A stretch of 64,000 nt of DNA from Cardiocondyla obscurior (lineage: Eukaryota; Arthropoda; Insecta; Hymenoptera; Formicidae), in assembly GCF_019399895.1 (NCBI RefSeq), contig NC_091888.1:2140501-2204500 (forward strand), written 5' to 3'. Below the pieces are notes generated by a model. That model had not been told where the DNA came from. It was given only the letters and a program-made list of their open reading frames with translations, and searched no databases. This document shows, piece by piece, positions 1 through 11,253 of the stretch. Position numbers and translations under genes: made by a program. Each line of letters starts with the position of its first letter. Positions within the stretch are counted from its first letter, which is position 1.

Positions 1-2060
1 AGTTGGTAAGATTAAAGTTGAACGTTAAAAAACCAAATTCATTGAGTCGTCAGCAAAAAGATGCAAGTGCTTATAAATAAGTACATGTGGGTATAACTTA
101 TTTATAAGCGTCTCGACAAATATAAAATTTGCTAACAATAAGCACTAATATTATAATGCCATTCAACAGTAAACTTTCAATGGTCGCGAAAAGTTGTTTA
201 ACTTTTAACAGCCAGCGATGTCAATTTGTCAATTAAAAATTTAGCTGTAATAAATTACTTTTTTATATAAAATTAGCGACTAATCTTTTGAAACTAATTA
301 TTACATTTAAATTTAATGCATCATCCTAATGTTAAGCTTAAATTATTAATTGATATTCGATTAAGTTTATCATCGATTGGTTTTTCGTTCGTTTTACAGT
401 TATCATTAGGCATCTACGTCTCGTTCATGCATACCCATTTGTAATAACGCAGTTTAACAAAAACCAATTTTACGAAATTCAAGAACATGAGTTTAATTAT
501 TCCCGTAACTTTTTCATCGAAACATTTTCTTATCTTCGTTCATGAACGGTTATTCTTTTTTCTTCGTATTTGTTTTTTGTTTTTTTGTTAAACTGTGTAA
601 TAAGGCATGCTTGCAAAATTGGCCAAAAATCAGATGGTTGCATTCAGTATTAGGTAAATGCATGCAAGAACATGGGCCCGATATTGCCACATTGATTCAT
701 ATGAACAAACACAAAGCCGATCACATATACGATCGAGAATTTACAGTTATTTACGTAAAGTGGATTAATATCGACACAATAACGAATTGCTAAGTTTAAT
801 CAGTCAAGAAAAAAAATAAAATAAAATGTTAGAAATACTTAATTTAAAATTTAGTAAAGAGTAAAAGCTCTATGATATTTCAATTCAGAAAATCGAAACA
901 ATTTATGAATAAATAGTGATTAAAAGTCTTAATATTTCAATGTCGTATTAATCCACATATCAGTTAGACACAATTTATTATAATTAAAGAAGCGACTGTG
1001 CAATAATGACTCATTCTGTCGATATTAATCCACCTCAGAGTAGACACACAAATCATTTTCTCAAATTCTTAAAATCTTTCAAACATCTGCTTTTCAAGGT
1101 AACAACGATATCTTCTTAAATATTATAGTGCTAATTTCTCAGAAATTTTCTATTAAATCTCATAAGATTTGAATAACATTTTTAAGTTTCGTTACAAATA
1201 AAATCGAGTTTCTGCTCGATTTTCAAGAACATTTTTACTAAATCACAGGAACTTTTGGCTCTTCCTGGAATATTTTAATAATTATGAAAAGATTTTAATT
1301 TTTTCTTTTTTTTGTAGAACATTTCCCGATCCACGCGAAAATACCTTTCGGATTCTCAGAGTACATAAAAAATGATGAAGAAATCGCAGACCTTCTTATC
1401 GCGTAACCACCATGCATCTTAAAATATTATAAGTCAAGAGACGTTACCATCTGTTTTTTCGAAACGACGTGTCGTCCGAATATTTAAATTCCGCTTTACA
1501 TTTCGCGACAATCTTCCGTTCAGCGTGGCGCGCGCGGCATAAAAAGGGTGAAAGGCACAAAGTAAAAAATTAATGATTCAGATTGGCTCAGGCACATGTC
1601 GAGTCGAAGAGTATCGTACCATGCGACAGGACAGATACGACGATTGGACCGGAACGTCGATAAACGCCGGGACAACAATCGCGTGATCGTCGGGACCCTC
1701 AACATCGAAGACTAGCCACACTGCTCCCATCAGCGTATCAAAAAGGAAATGTACTTAGTACATTTAGACAAGAGTTTGTAACTCAGAGTTTACAGTACTC
1801 TGAATTTAGAGTACCCCGAACAAAATAAACGTCCAAGAGAATTTCTCTCGATTTAACATTCAATTGGAAGTCAAGAGACATTTTCCAGTGTCATTTAGAC
1901 ATTGGCATTTGTTTAACAGTGCTTTGAAACATTAAGACAAATTTTTTTTAAATCTTACGCTGTTACTTAATTTATACTTGTGATTTTTTTCGTTCAATAA
2001 TTATGGAAATTGTAGTGCTTTGAACATTTGTATTTAGTCATGGCTATACCGACTCGGTGG
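1..2060. other. Intergenic, no gene seen
   Basis: AT-rich DNA with no reading frame that has splice context or a recognisable domain. The right part may be 3' UTR of the minus-strand synaptotagmin-like gene, whose stop codon is at 2378. The only longer frames are low-complexity or have no family signature. Confidence 0.5.
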
Positions 2061-2077
2061 GCATCAAACGCCATTTT

Positions 2078-2102
2078 TAGAAGAAGAAGAAGAAGAAGAA
2101 GG
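2078..2102. repeat. (AAG)n microsatellite
   Basis: About eight AAG units, probably in the 3' UTR of the synaptotagmin-like gene on the minus strand. Confidence 0.8.
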
Positions 2103-2377
2103 ACATTTATATTGTTCGGGTTCTGACTTGAGATTGACAGACCGATTGGAATATTGACTTCCGTTCTTCAACCAGGCAGTACACAGTGCGTCTCCGTAAG
2201 AAAAGGAGAAAGAATCGAAATCTCTCTCGAGATAAGCCTGCCGCGAGCAATTGTTCTTTGGAAACGACCATCTGTCTTCCGTGTGCACCGGTCTTTGGCG
2301 AGTGCCGGTCAAATTGTTTTGCGCTCGAATAGTCGCATCAAGAAAATTAATCCATGAAAAGCACACACGAAGACACC

Positions 2378-5300
2378 TCAAGGACGTAGTAGCGAGTGCC
2401 AACGTTGCACTTGCGTCGGCTGCCTCGCCGTTCGCATGTCGTTCCAATGCTGTAGCTCTTCGGATCCGGAACTATTGAGACCCAAAGACAGCCAACCGAT
2501 CATTTCCCGTCCCTTCCTGCCCATTCCACCTCGTCGACGATTATATACGGACAAAAAGAGCGTTACGTCTCCTAATTGGAATAGCGCGACCTATATTCAA
2601 AAACAATTAAAGATTATTAAAAATTTATCTTGCCGAAGTAATCGTGTATTTCATAAGAATTACTTGAAATATAAAAGTTTCCTTGTAGAGAGGATTCGGT
2701 TGGGCACGTTTCAGACCGGTCTTAGATCGGCCCATTTCATGATTGTTGCTATCAATAAGAGCCAATTTGACATAAGTGTCGGGAGGTTTCGTATCGTTCC
2801 CGCCTCCACCACGGAAATGAGAACCCTTGATTATCTCAACCGATAAACGGCCTGTCGTGCCGTTGTACGCCAAACCAATTAGGATCTCAGCGACACTGCC
2901 TCCTTTCATGCTGCTGCCATAAGGTGGTATAGCTGGAGAAGCATATGACTGAACCGATTGTTGAGATCCCGTGGAATCACTGCGAGTTAAACTGCTAGTG
3001 GTTCCCCAGTCCTGCGCCTAGAAAATGTAATATTATTTCTGTTCTCTTAACAACTATTATAGCTACTATATTATATATTATATTATATTATATTATTATG
3101 TAATCTTTTCGAATAAATTTACCGAGGAAGAAAGCGGTGGTTGAAGAGTTAACCAGAGAGTTGTTTCTAACTGAAGATTGATCTGATCAAAGGATACTCT
3201 GGCTTCACCCAACAACCGTTCCCGGCGCATCATTCGGCCACCCCACAGATACACTCTGAGACGTACTCCCATTGCGTTTACATCCTCGGGATTTACGCGA
3301 GGAAGTAAGAAACTCTCCATATACTGTGGAGATGTTCCTTGCCGGACTCGAGTTTTGCGTCTTTGCTTTTTTGAGGGTAGCAGAACTAACCGTACTTGAC
3401 TACCGCCAATACCAGGGGGATAATTACGCCCTTGCAATACGTGAACCTGTAATAAAAAAAAATGATATCCTGATTAGTAATATGTTTATTTAAATAATTA
3501 AACAGTTTGTATCAAATAAATGGTTTATTAAAATAAGCTTTTAAAAAATAATTAGAAAAATCAAACGTATTGATTGAATAATTATACGAACTGTCATCTC
3601 ACGCATAGGGGCGTCATATAAAAAAGCGACTTCCAAACTACCGACTTCTTCAGTAGCGACTGTACCCATCGTTGTAATGACATCATTGGTCGTCGAATCA
3701 TTTTGCTCAACTTGTATCTCCTGCTCTCGGTTATCGAGTATGATGTTAGAAGCTCCAACTTCCACCACGCACTAAACAAACATAATATACATTGCAAATT
3801 TCGTGCATTAAAAAATCATAGGAGCTCCTTTAAAATCTATCTCGAATGTAATTACAGTAATCACCTGTTGTTGATCAGCTGGAGAATGCTCCTCCGTACA
3901 ACTACTGGAGGTAGTCCCAGCATCTATAAATAATTAATAAACCCATGTTAATGCATCGATACGTAAAAGACACGTGCGTATTGCAAAATAAAAAATTGCA
4001 AGGAAGTGAATAAAAATATATTTCTCTATAATCAATATATAACAATTGGATATTATTACTTTGTGTTACTTACAAATCTACAAATTGTAGTAAAATTACA
4101 TGCACACGTACCTTAAAGTATGCATGTATACACGTGCAATTCTATAAATTCTAGTTACATTTTAAATAGCAAATAAAAATAATTTTGTTATAAAATATAA
4201 TATATAATAAAAAAAAAAAAAATATATATATATATATATTATTTTGATTTATTTTTTTGCTATTACGTACCTACGATAGTCGGTCCGTCTTCCGCTTGGA
4301 TAGTCAGCGTATCCGGCGGAGGATGTGAACGCAAGTTTAATCGTCGAAGAGCGTCTTCCTCCGAATCCGAACTTGTTTCCGGATCCGAGTAAGAAAATGC
4401 TTTCCCTGCGGAAAAAAAAAAAATACAATTGTAATTAGCATATATTATTCGTGCCGTGAAGAAAATGGTCGAGCATAAAATACAAAATTAATTTATCTTG
4501 TAAACCTGAGTATTTGTAAAAGTGTTACTGCAGATCGAGGATAAAATAAAAAAAAAAAAAAAAAAATTAGAAAAATTTATAGGGGACGGCAGAATAGAAA
4601 TTGGAATATAAACTAAAATCATATACCTATGTTTTTCGAGATTTGAGATGTGGAGCTGTTGGTGGACTCACAGAGAGGCACACAGACTCCGCCAAAGAGC
4701 GCGGTGGATGAAGGCGGCGTGAAGCACCACTTCCGCGACAAATAGAGAAAGAGAGCTAGCAGAAGTACTATGAAACCGGCAACGGCACCTAAAACTGCAG
4801 TCGCTTCCACAGGTACTGAAAAAAAATTCGAGAAAATTATGAAATTAACACCATGTTTTAAAGGACGTGCCACATATATCTTTATGAACGTTCTTCGAGA
4901 GCCGTTCAAAACATTTGCCGAAAGAATACAAATTAAAAATAAAGCGTCAGCGGATCTTCTTGAACTTGAAATGTTTAGCGGGCGAAAGGTATGTTATATC
5001 GTAGTTGTCATATCGAGCGCCGCGTTAACGCGGCATCGACGTATTACGCGTATAATGACCTGGAATAATTTATTATCGCTCCAGTTGTGACTAACTACCT
5101 GTAATATGGAATTGCGCAGCGTTGCACGCGCGTTCTCCGGGTGTAGCGCAATCGAGCAAAAAGAAAAAAAAAAATAGGGGAAAGGAGCTAATCTCTCGCG
5201 ACGATCGACGGTTCAATTTGCTAATTACGTGGACGTTCTAGAGACAATTACATCCGCTGTCCTTATCGCGATCGTCACATTCGCTAACTCATCGCTCTCG

Positions 5301-5752
5301 GGTGACTTTGAAAAATTTTGCTTACGCAATGCGGAGCTGATGAGAGGGTCCTCGAAATTGCGTCCGAGGCTCGGGGGCCGCCGAGCGTCTATTCCGTTAA
5401 TAATTATTGAAAATCGAGTCATGCAGAGACTGGAGGGCAATTCAGGTGGAAGTTAACGATATCGATTTGAACGCCTGATTTCCGACGCGTCTTAAAATGA
5501 AAACAGAGAGGAGGGCAGGCGGTGCGACGGGGGTGTCGCAATTTCCCGATCGCACGCGATTCACATTTTCGTCGGCGATTAAATTCGCGGCCGATTCTCG
5601 AGAGAGGCGTAACGGAAAAGAAATGAGAAACGGGAACGAAAGGCAAGCCCACGGAGAAGACAACGAGCGGTCCGGCAGAGGTGCCGATAAGGGTACTTTG
5701 GTTGGATAGTGGACTTACCCGCTAAGAAGTGGTCTGATCCAGCTAGAATCAT
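2378..5752 (-). CDS. Syt14: Synaptotagmin-14/16-like C2-domain membrane protein
   Basis: Minus-strand gene in eight coding exons: 5719-5752, 4627-4815, 4271-4405, 3865-3923, 3592-3771, 3123-3446, 2664-3017 and 2378-2590. All have GT/AG boundaries, and the lengths sum to 495 codons plus stop. A short N-terminus is followed by a membrane segment (VLGAVAGFIVLLLALFLYLS, about residues 17-36) and an acidic linker. A C2A domain (about 170-310) contains MTVHVLQGRNYPP, and a C2B domain (about 340-495) ends in the family-typical MIGWLSLGLNSSG and RWHSLL. The usual Ca2+-binding aspartates are largely absent from C2A, as in the Ca2+-independent SYT14/16 group, so a role in membrane trafficking without direct Ca2+ sensing is expected. 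An in-frame upstream ATG at 5845 would add 31 residues; I chose 5752 because the lumenal end is short in the family. The subfamily call rests on the C-terminus. Confidence 0.85.
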
Positions 5753-6100
5753 GCTCGTCCACGGTGTCGCGTTAAATTGCTTTCTTACGTGGGTCGGTGG
5801 CACGGCTGGGGTTGCCTCTCGCGAAATAGCGAATGCATTATCCACCCGCGGCAGCTCGCCAGGGCGGGTTCACCCGTCGAGGATCGGCAGCGAAGCGTGG
5901 CCAGCTAGCTTCGGGCTAGCCGCACGATAATACGTGGGCGGGGGTGTATACACGGAGCAGTCTGTTGCTCGCGGACCCGACGCGGCTCGTGCGCCACCCC
6001 GCTAACACTTTGCGCGCGCGTATGCAGGCGCGTGCGCGACGCCACGTAAACGCCACCCCGCGGGTTATCTAATTGTAAGTCACCCCCGAGAACGGATCGA
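5400..6100. promoter_or_regulatory. CpG-rich promoter region between divergent genes
   Basis: A GC- and CpG-rich block in otherwise AT-rich DNA. It covers the first coding exon of the synaptotagmin-like gene and lies upstream of the plus-strand transporter gene. No TATA box or defined site was picked out; the call rests on base composition and position. Confidence 0.4.
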
Positions 6101-6863
6101 GACGCATACTTTTCGATCAAACTCATTAACTTGATCGGCGATTCAGTTTAACCGACCGAATGCTTCATCGCGAAACTTTTTTAATTTCGATCGAATAATT
6201 AAGTGTATCTTTTAATTATGCACCCTAATTGTAACTGTATTTTATAATGTGAATAATTAAAAATAATGTACGTACGTTTCGCGGGTATTAAAGTAAGTGC
6301 ATTATATTTTTTACTACAGAGTAAATTGTCTCTTTTTTTTTTTTTTTTTTTAATAAGATTTTATTTATGTAACTTTATGTGTTACTACACTTCTATGATA
6401 CGAAATATTTTCAAGTCTTTTACCACTCCAGATACGTAATTGCCCGACTGTATTATGTATTATAAGTAGCGAAAGTTGGTAATGATAACGTTTGTTATCC
6501 TTGAACTTAACCTAAAAAAAAAAAAAAAAAAAAAAAAAAGCTGCTCGTGCAAGCAGCGATTTACCAATTCATCGTCTCCATTAAGAAAATAATATAACAT
6601 ACAAAAGCTCCTCGCTACCAAGAAGAGATCTTTGTGCCATATCACTACACTGATAGATGCACCCCAAATTAAAAAAAGAAAGGAAAAAAAAATGCTCGTG
6701 CAAGCGCATAGATGAAACGCGCATATTCCGTGAGTGGCGTTAAATAATTTACACTTATGGATTGTTCTACAATTTATGAGCATAAAGTCTCAAGTTAACT
6801 AGAGAGTTGATGTAAGAATAAGAGATATGTATGTAAAGTGTAATGGTTAATTTTCCGTTGCAG

Positions 6864-7182
6864 GGGGGCCGCCGGTGATACCGCAAGCCGCAAGGAGCCA
6901 GGGAGATTCAGTGGAGAACCAGTAATCGTGAGGAGCATGCCTTTCCGATTGCATCAGACTACTCCTAAGGCCTCCTAAGGACAAAGTCGCCCTTGACGGA
7001 CGCCGGACGAGGCCTTGTACCTACAATAGTGAACTCTGAAGCTGATCGACTCTGCACGCAGACGATTGCAGCCATGAACGGAGGAAGAACGATAAGGTTA
7101 TCTAAGCGTAGGTTCCTCTATGTGCGTAATGATTAATCGCAGGAACGGTGCTCTCGGATAACGAGGCGAACGGATAATAAAA
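6864..7182 (+). other. Probable 5' UTR exon of the SLC35D-like gene
   Basis: A polypyrimidine-poor but plausible acceptor (TTCCGTTGCAG) precedes a GC-richer stretch that runs without interruption into the transporter ORF at 7183. Short upstream ATGs are present (for example at 7074) and soon reach stops. From 6130 to 6860 there are only poly-A and poly-T runs and no coding signal. Confidence 0.45.
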
Positions 7183-8202
7183 GTGAGGCCGGTGGGCTAC
7201 TGTGGTTCTTTTTTTTCTTCGACGATGACGGAACACGAGGCGAACGCGATGTTCGCGCGAGTGACGTCGGCGTTCTTTTACGGGCTGTCGTCATTCATGA
7301 TAACGGTCGTGAACAAAACTATCCTCACGTCGTACGCCTTCCCGTCCTTCCAAGTGCTGGGGATTGGCCAGATGCTCGCGACGATCTTGGTCCTGTTCGT
7401 TGCGAAGAAGCTGCGTTACGTCGAGTTTCCTAATCTCGAGGTGGCAACCTTCGCCAAGATCTGGCCATTACCGTTGATATACATCGGTAATATGATATTT
7501 GGCCTGGGTGGCACCAAGCAACTGAGCCTGCCGATGTTTACCGCTCTGAGACGATTCAGTATCCTCATGACGATGATCGCCGAGTACTACATCCTTGGCA
7601 TTAAGGCACGCATGTCCATACAGCTGAGTGTTTACACAATGATCCTGGGTGCTGTGGTAGCCGCGCTCAACGATCTCGCCTTCAATTTCGAAGGCTATAT
7701 TTTTATCCTGTTGAATGACTTTTTTACCGCCGCTAATGGTGTATATATGAAAAAGAAATTAGATTCTAAGGAATTAGGAAAATATGGACTAATGTATTAC
7801 AATTCTTTGTTTATGCTTGGCCCAACAACTTTGTTGGCCTGGTGGATGGGTGATATAGCCTCGACTTTAGATTATCCCAACTGGACGAATCCGTTATTTA
7901 TTTTACAATTTGTATTATCGTGCATAATGGGCTTTATACTGTCATACAGTACTCTCCTCTGTACGTTGTATAACTCCGCGTTGACTACCACCATCATTGG
8001 ATGTCTGAAAAATATATGCGTCACGTATCTTGGTATGGTGATTGGGGGAGACTACATATTTTCATGGTTGAATTTTGTAGGATTGAATTTAAGCGTGGTG
8101 GGTAGTTTAGTATATACTTGGGTAACATTTCGTAAAAGAGAGGGTTCACCGCCAAAGTATACTTTGACCGGATCTCAAGCCAATAAGATACAAGCTATAT
8201 GA
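7183..8202 (+). CDS. frc: SLC35D-type UDP-sugar transporter (fringe connection/UST74C family)
   Basis: An intronless frame of 339 codons; a second ATG at 7225 (MTEHEANAMF) gives the more usual 325-residue length and is the likelier start. The protein is hydrophobic throughout, with about ten membrane segments as in nucleotide-sugar transporters of the triose-phosphate translocator superfamily. Family signatures seen include VNKTILTSYAFPS near the N-terminus, LSLPMFTALRRFSI, DLAFNFEGYIFILLND, FFTAANGVYMKKK, ELGKYGLMYYN and IGGDYIFSWLNFVGLN. SLC35D proteins move UDP-GlcA, UDP-GalNAc or UDP-GlcNAc into the Golgi or ER lumen in exchange for UMP, and the Drosophila member frc supports Notch glycosylation and glycosaminoglycan synthesis. 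Within SLC35D I cannot tell D1 from D2 type, so the symbol is by analogy with the fly gene. Confidence 0.9.
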   Translation: MRPVGYCGSFFSSTMTEHEANAMFARVTSAFFYGLSSFMITVVNKTILTSYAFPSFQVLGIGQMLATILVLFVAKKLRYVEFPNLEVATFAKIWPLPLIYIGNMIFGLGGTKQLSLPMFTALRRFSILMTMIAEYYILGIKARMSIQLSVYTMILGAVVAALNDLAFNFEGYIFILLNDFFTAANGVYMKKKLDSKELGKYGLMYYNSLFMLGPTTLLAWWMGDIASTLDYPNWTNPLFILQFVLSCIMGFILSYSTLLCTLYNSALTTTIIGCLKNICVTYLGMVIGGDYIFSWLNFVGLNLSVVGSLVYTWVTFRKREGSPPKYTLTGSQANKIQAI

Positions 8203-8737
8203 TTGTAACTTTTCGTGCTGTACAAATTTGAACGGGATAATATCTGTATTTATGTATAATACTAAGCATTGCTAGCTTACAAACAACTTATTATTTCACT
8301 TTGGAAGGTCTACAACAGTTAATAATCTTTATTTAAATATAAGAAATAATTAATTCTAATAAGATTTAGATAGAAGAACACACGTTCCTCGACCTGAATA
8401 ATGACTTGCATATATGACCAATAGCTATTATGAATTTTTGTTCCTCGTGTCACAAAGTGCTTTTTAACTTACTTCAGTTAGGTAGCGACAAAATGAAATA
8501 AGATTGCCAACGTGACTGTAATATATACCAAAGTAAAATAATCATGTTACCAAATAAGTATTATTTATAGTTAATTAAGGAAACACTCAAATCAATTAAA
8601 ATACAAAAATGCCATATAGCTAGAATGTAGCTTTTCTGATCATTTGTACATAATAGGACTATTTTAATGGAAATAAATCTTATTTATTAACAGACTCTAC
8701 AGTTTCAGACCTTTTTACTATCCTCGCTCGGTTTCAG

Positions 8738-9077
8738 GCCATTACGCGACAGCCTGCGAGACGTTCCTGGAGGATTATAGCAAGCACCGTGTATTCTTAT
8801 CCTCCCTGCAACGTGTGCTTCTTACAATGGGCTCGGCGGTCGTATCGTTGGCGAACCCGTTTCGAGGCGACATGATAGCGTGTCTCGGGGAAACTACCGG
8901 GACGAGCGCTCTCGCGTACTGTCACCAACGAATGAAGAGTACGAACGAGGGTCAACGTATACTTACTCAAAAGCCGCGCATAAACACGTCCACCGTCGAC
9001 CTCTCCTACCTCAAAGACCTATCGCCGGGAACCGTCGGCAGAACGTATCGCGATTTTTTGGATGACAACGTAAGATA

Positions 9078-9111
<34 letters not shown>

Positions 9112-9640
9112 TTTTTTACCACGTCTGAAGAATAATTGAATAAAATAACGAGTAAAATATGATTACAGAATGTATCGCCCAACGATCGACTTCCGGTGCA
9201 ATTTGTCGATGATGTCGAGCTGGCGTACGTAATGCAACGATATCGGGAGGCGCACGATGTTTTTCACGCTATGCTTCTAATGCCAACAACGATGCTAGGA
9301 GAAGTATCAGTTAAATGGATAGAGGCTTTGCAGACACATTTGCCGATGTGCACAACTGGGGCAATATTTGGAGCTAGTCGGTTACGTCCTAGGTGAATTC
9401 GTTATTTCGTACGATAGAGTGTAGTTGTTATTAATAATTATACATATCTATAGTCATCACACATTTCAATGTATCGTGTAATGTTTCAGACAAAGACAAT
9501 TGTACCTGGATCATTATCTCCCGTGGTCTATAAACATCGGTTTGAATGCAAAATTCTTACTAGGAGTGTATTTCGAGGAGCGTTGGGAACAATCCCTCCA
9601 AGACTTTCACAAAGAAATGAATATCGTGCGTCTCGTATAA
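8738..9640 (+). CDS. Coq4: Ubiquinone biosynthesis protein COQ4, mitochondrial (5' partial)
   Basis: Three exons, 8738-9069, 9169-9392 and 9490-9640, with clean GT/AG junctions and matching phases, ending at TAA 9638-9640. The encoded part covers almost the whole mature protein. It contains QRVLLTMGSAVVSLANPFRG, the block GETTGTSALAY, and the zinc-type motif HDxxH-x(11)-E as HDVFHAMLLMPTTMLGE (in 9169-9392). The C-terminus is the typical YFEERWEQSLQDFHKEM. COQ4 is a matrix-side inner-membrane protein that organises the CoQ synthesis complex. The first coding exon with the mitochondrial presequence was not found: the exon at 8738 begins mid-codon after an acceptor (GGTTTCAG). It could lie between the transporter gene and 8737, or further upstream. 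Confidence 0.93.
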
Positions 9641-11164
9641 AACTAAATAATTGTCAGTATTTAAATAGAAAATTAAGTTTTGATATCTCTCAAGCTTAAG
9701 CCTCGTTAAAATTCTTTGATTCATTCTTCAATGAAAAATCTTTACGTAATACACGCAAAGATAATTAGACCTGCATTTTCGAAACAACACACATTATTGA
9801 TATTACAAATTTGATTTAATTAAACGTTACATCTGTTATAAACATATATAATCTAAAATTGTACGTTTACCATAATCGTTATTATCGTCGTTGTTTCCAA
9901 TAATCGTACGTGTGATTTTTTGTTCTTTTACTGCTTTCTTCATTGTTTTCTTAGTTAACGTCGTTATTACGCATGGGGTGTATCTTAAAATAATATACTT
10001 TAAAAACTAATTATATTCGTTGGATCAAATAATTTGTACAAAGTTCAAGTGTTATTTATAATACGTCATGAATAATTATCCTTTTTAAATTATTACTGCT
10101 TAGCAGAGAAATGATTGAAATACATTCTATTATTTCTAAATTGAAAGAATTATTAACGCGATTAACATAAACAGCACCTTTCCAAATACATCCCGTCAAG
10201 TCTATATTATGTATTTCAGAATAAAATTGGAGATGACTTATCTTAAGATATACATATATAAGAAAGGATATATATGAAGATTATTTCTATTTTAAACTCT
10301 GGCGCCATTGCGAAATTTGATTAAAGATCAAACGATTCGCCTTCTTCCTGAGATAAGTAAGCTGAATCGATCAATATGAATATATCGTGATATTATTTTG
10401 TAAAATAAGTACATATAAATAGATGAGCAAAACTGATTGTCATTCTTCGACGTAATTGAGTATTACACTCGCTTATGCCGGATTTTACTTTATATTATTT
10501 TGTTTTGGCTACATGCAACAAATTCTGACGATATAAAGTATCCACCAGTCGACAAAATGCGACTAAAGTTATGCGCAGAATCTGCAATAAACTCGAGCAT
10601 CAGGGTGATGAGTTTTATTAAAAAGTTTGCTCGCGTTATTTGATTTTTGCGATCGATTATTTAGACAATATATATATATATATAGAAGAAATAGAACGAT
10701 ACTTTTTTAACAGTAAAAACGATAATGAGTATCACACATATATGTGTATAAGCGTAGGAAAGATATGTAAAGTAAGAAATTAGTAAATAGATGTGAATCT
10801 CTTTTATACGTTCAAAATCACGTATTTCTCGTAAATACTGATTGATATGAGAATAATCATCGAAAGATTATTCTCCGACTATTCCTGCACATATGCGTAA
10901 AACAATATACGAGAAACTTGCGATTATTCGCCGCATTGAATTTTATCATTATGTTAGCCTACACTTACTTATATAATCAAAATTAGATAAATCTAGTTGA
11001 GCAGTAATTGTAGTGGCCAGAGAGCATCCTACGTTGTCGTGGTTTAGGCATTATACGACTCTTCGATTCAATTCGCGACTAGTTTGTTACCTGCGAGAGT
11101 GATCAGGAAAGAAATTAGGATGCTTCTTAGCTGATTGTAATCGATTTGGTCCGCGCCGCCGCCG

Positions 11165-11195
<31 letters not shown>

Positions 11196-11253
11196 AGCAT
11201 GGATCGTTTTTCGTATGCTCTTTCGGCAAAAGTGCATTCGCGTTTACGCACTT
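9641..11253. other. Intergenic between convergent COQ4 and Ddr
   Basis: AT-rich, presumably the two 3' UTRs. No splice-supported coding frame. A GCC/GCT microsatellite lies at 11,156-11,194. Confidence 0.5.
11156..11194. repeat. (GCC)n(GCT)n microsatellite
   Basis: A short run of GCC followed by about eight GCT triplets, just downstream of the Ddr stop codon on the minus strand. It is non-coding here. Confidence 0.85.

Noticed and set aside
542..793. 83-codon ORF.
   Set aside because: Phe-rich low-complexity start, no splice context, no family resemblance.
2064..2447. 127-codon minus-strand ORF over the 3' end of the synaptotagmin-like gene.
   Set aside because: It is out of frame with the C2B exon, which ends at 2378 and fits the family C-terminus.
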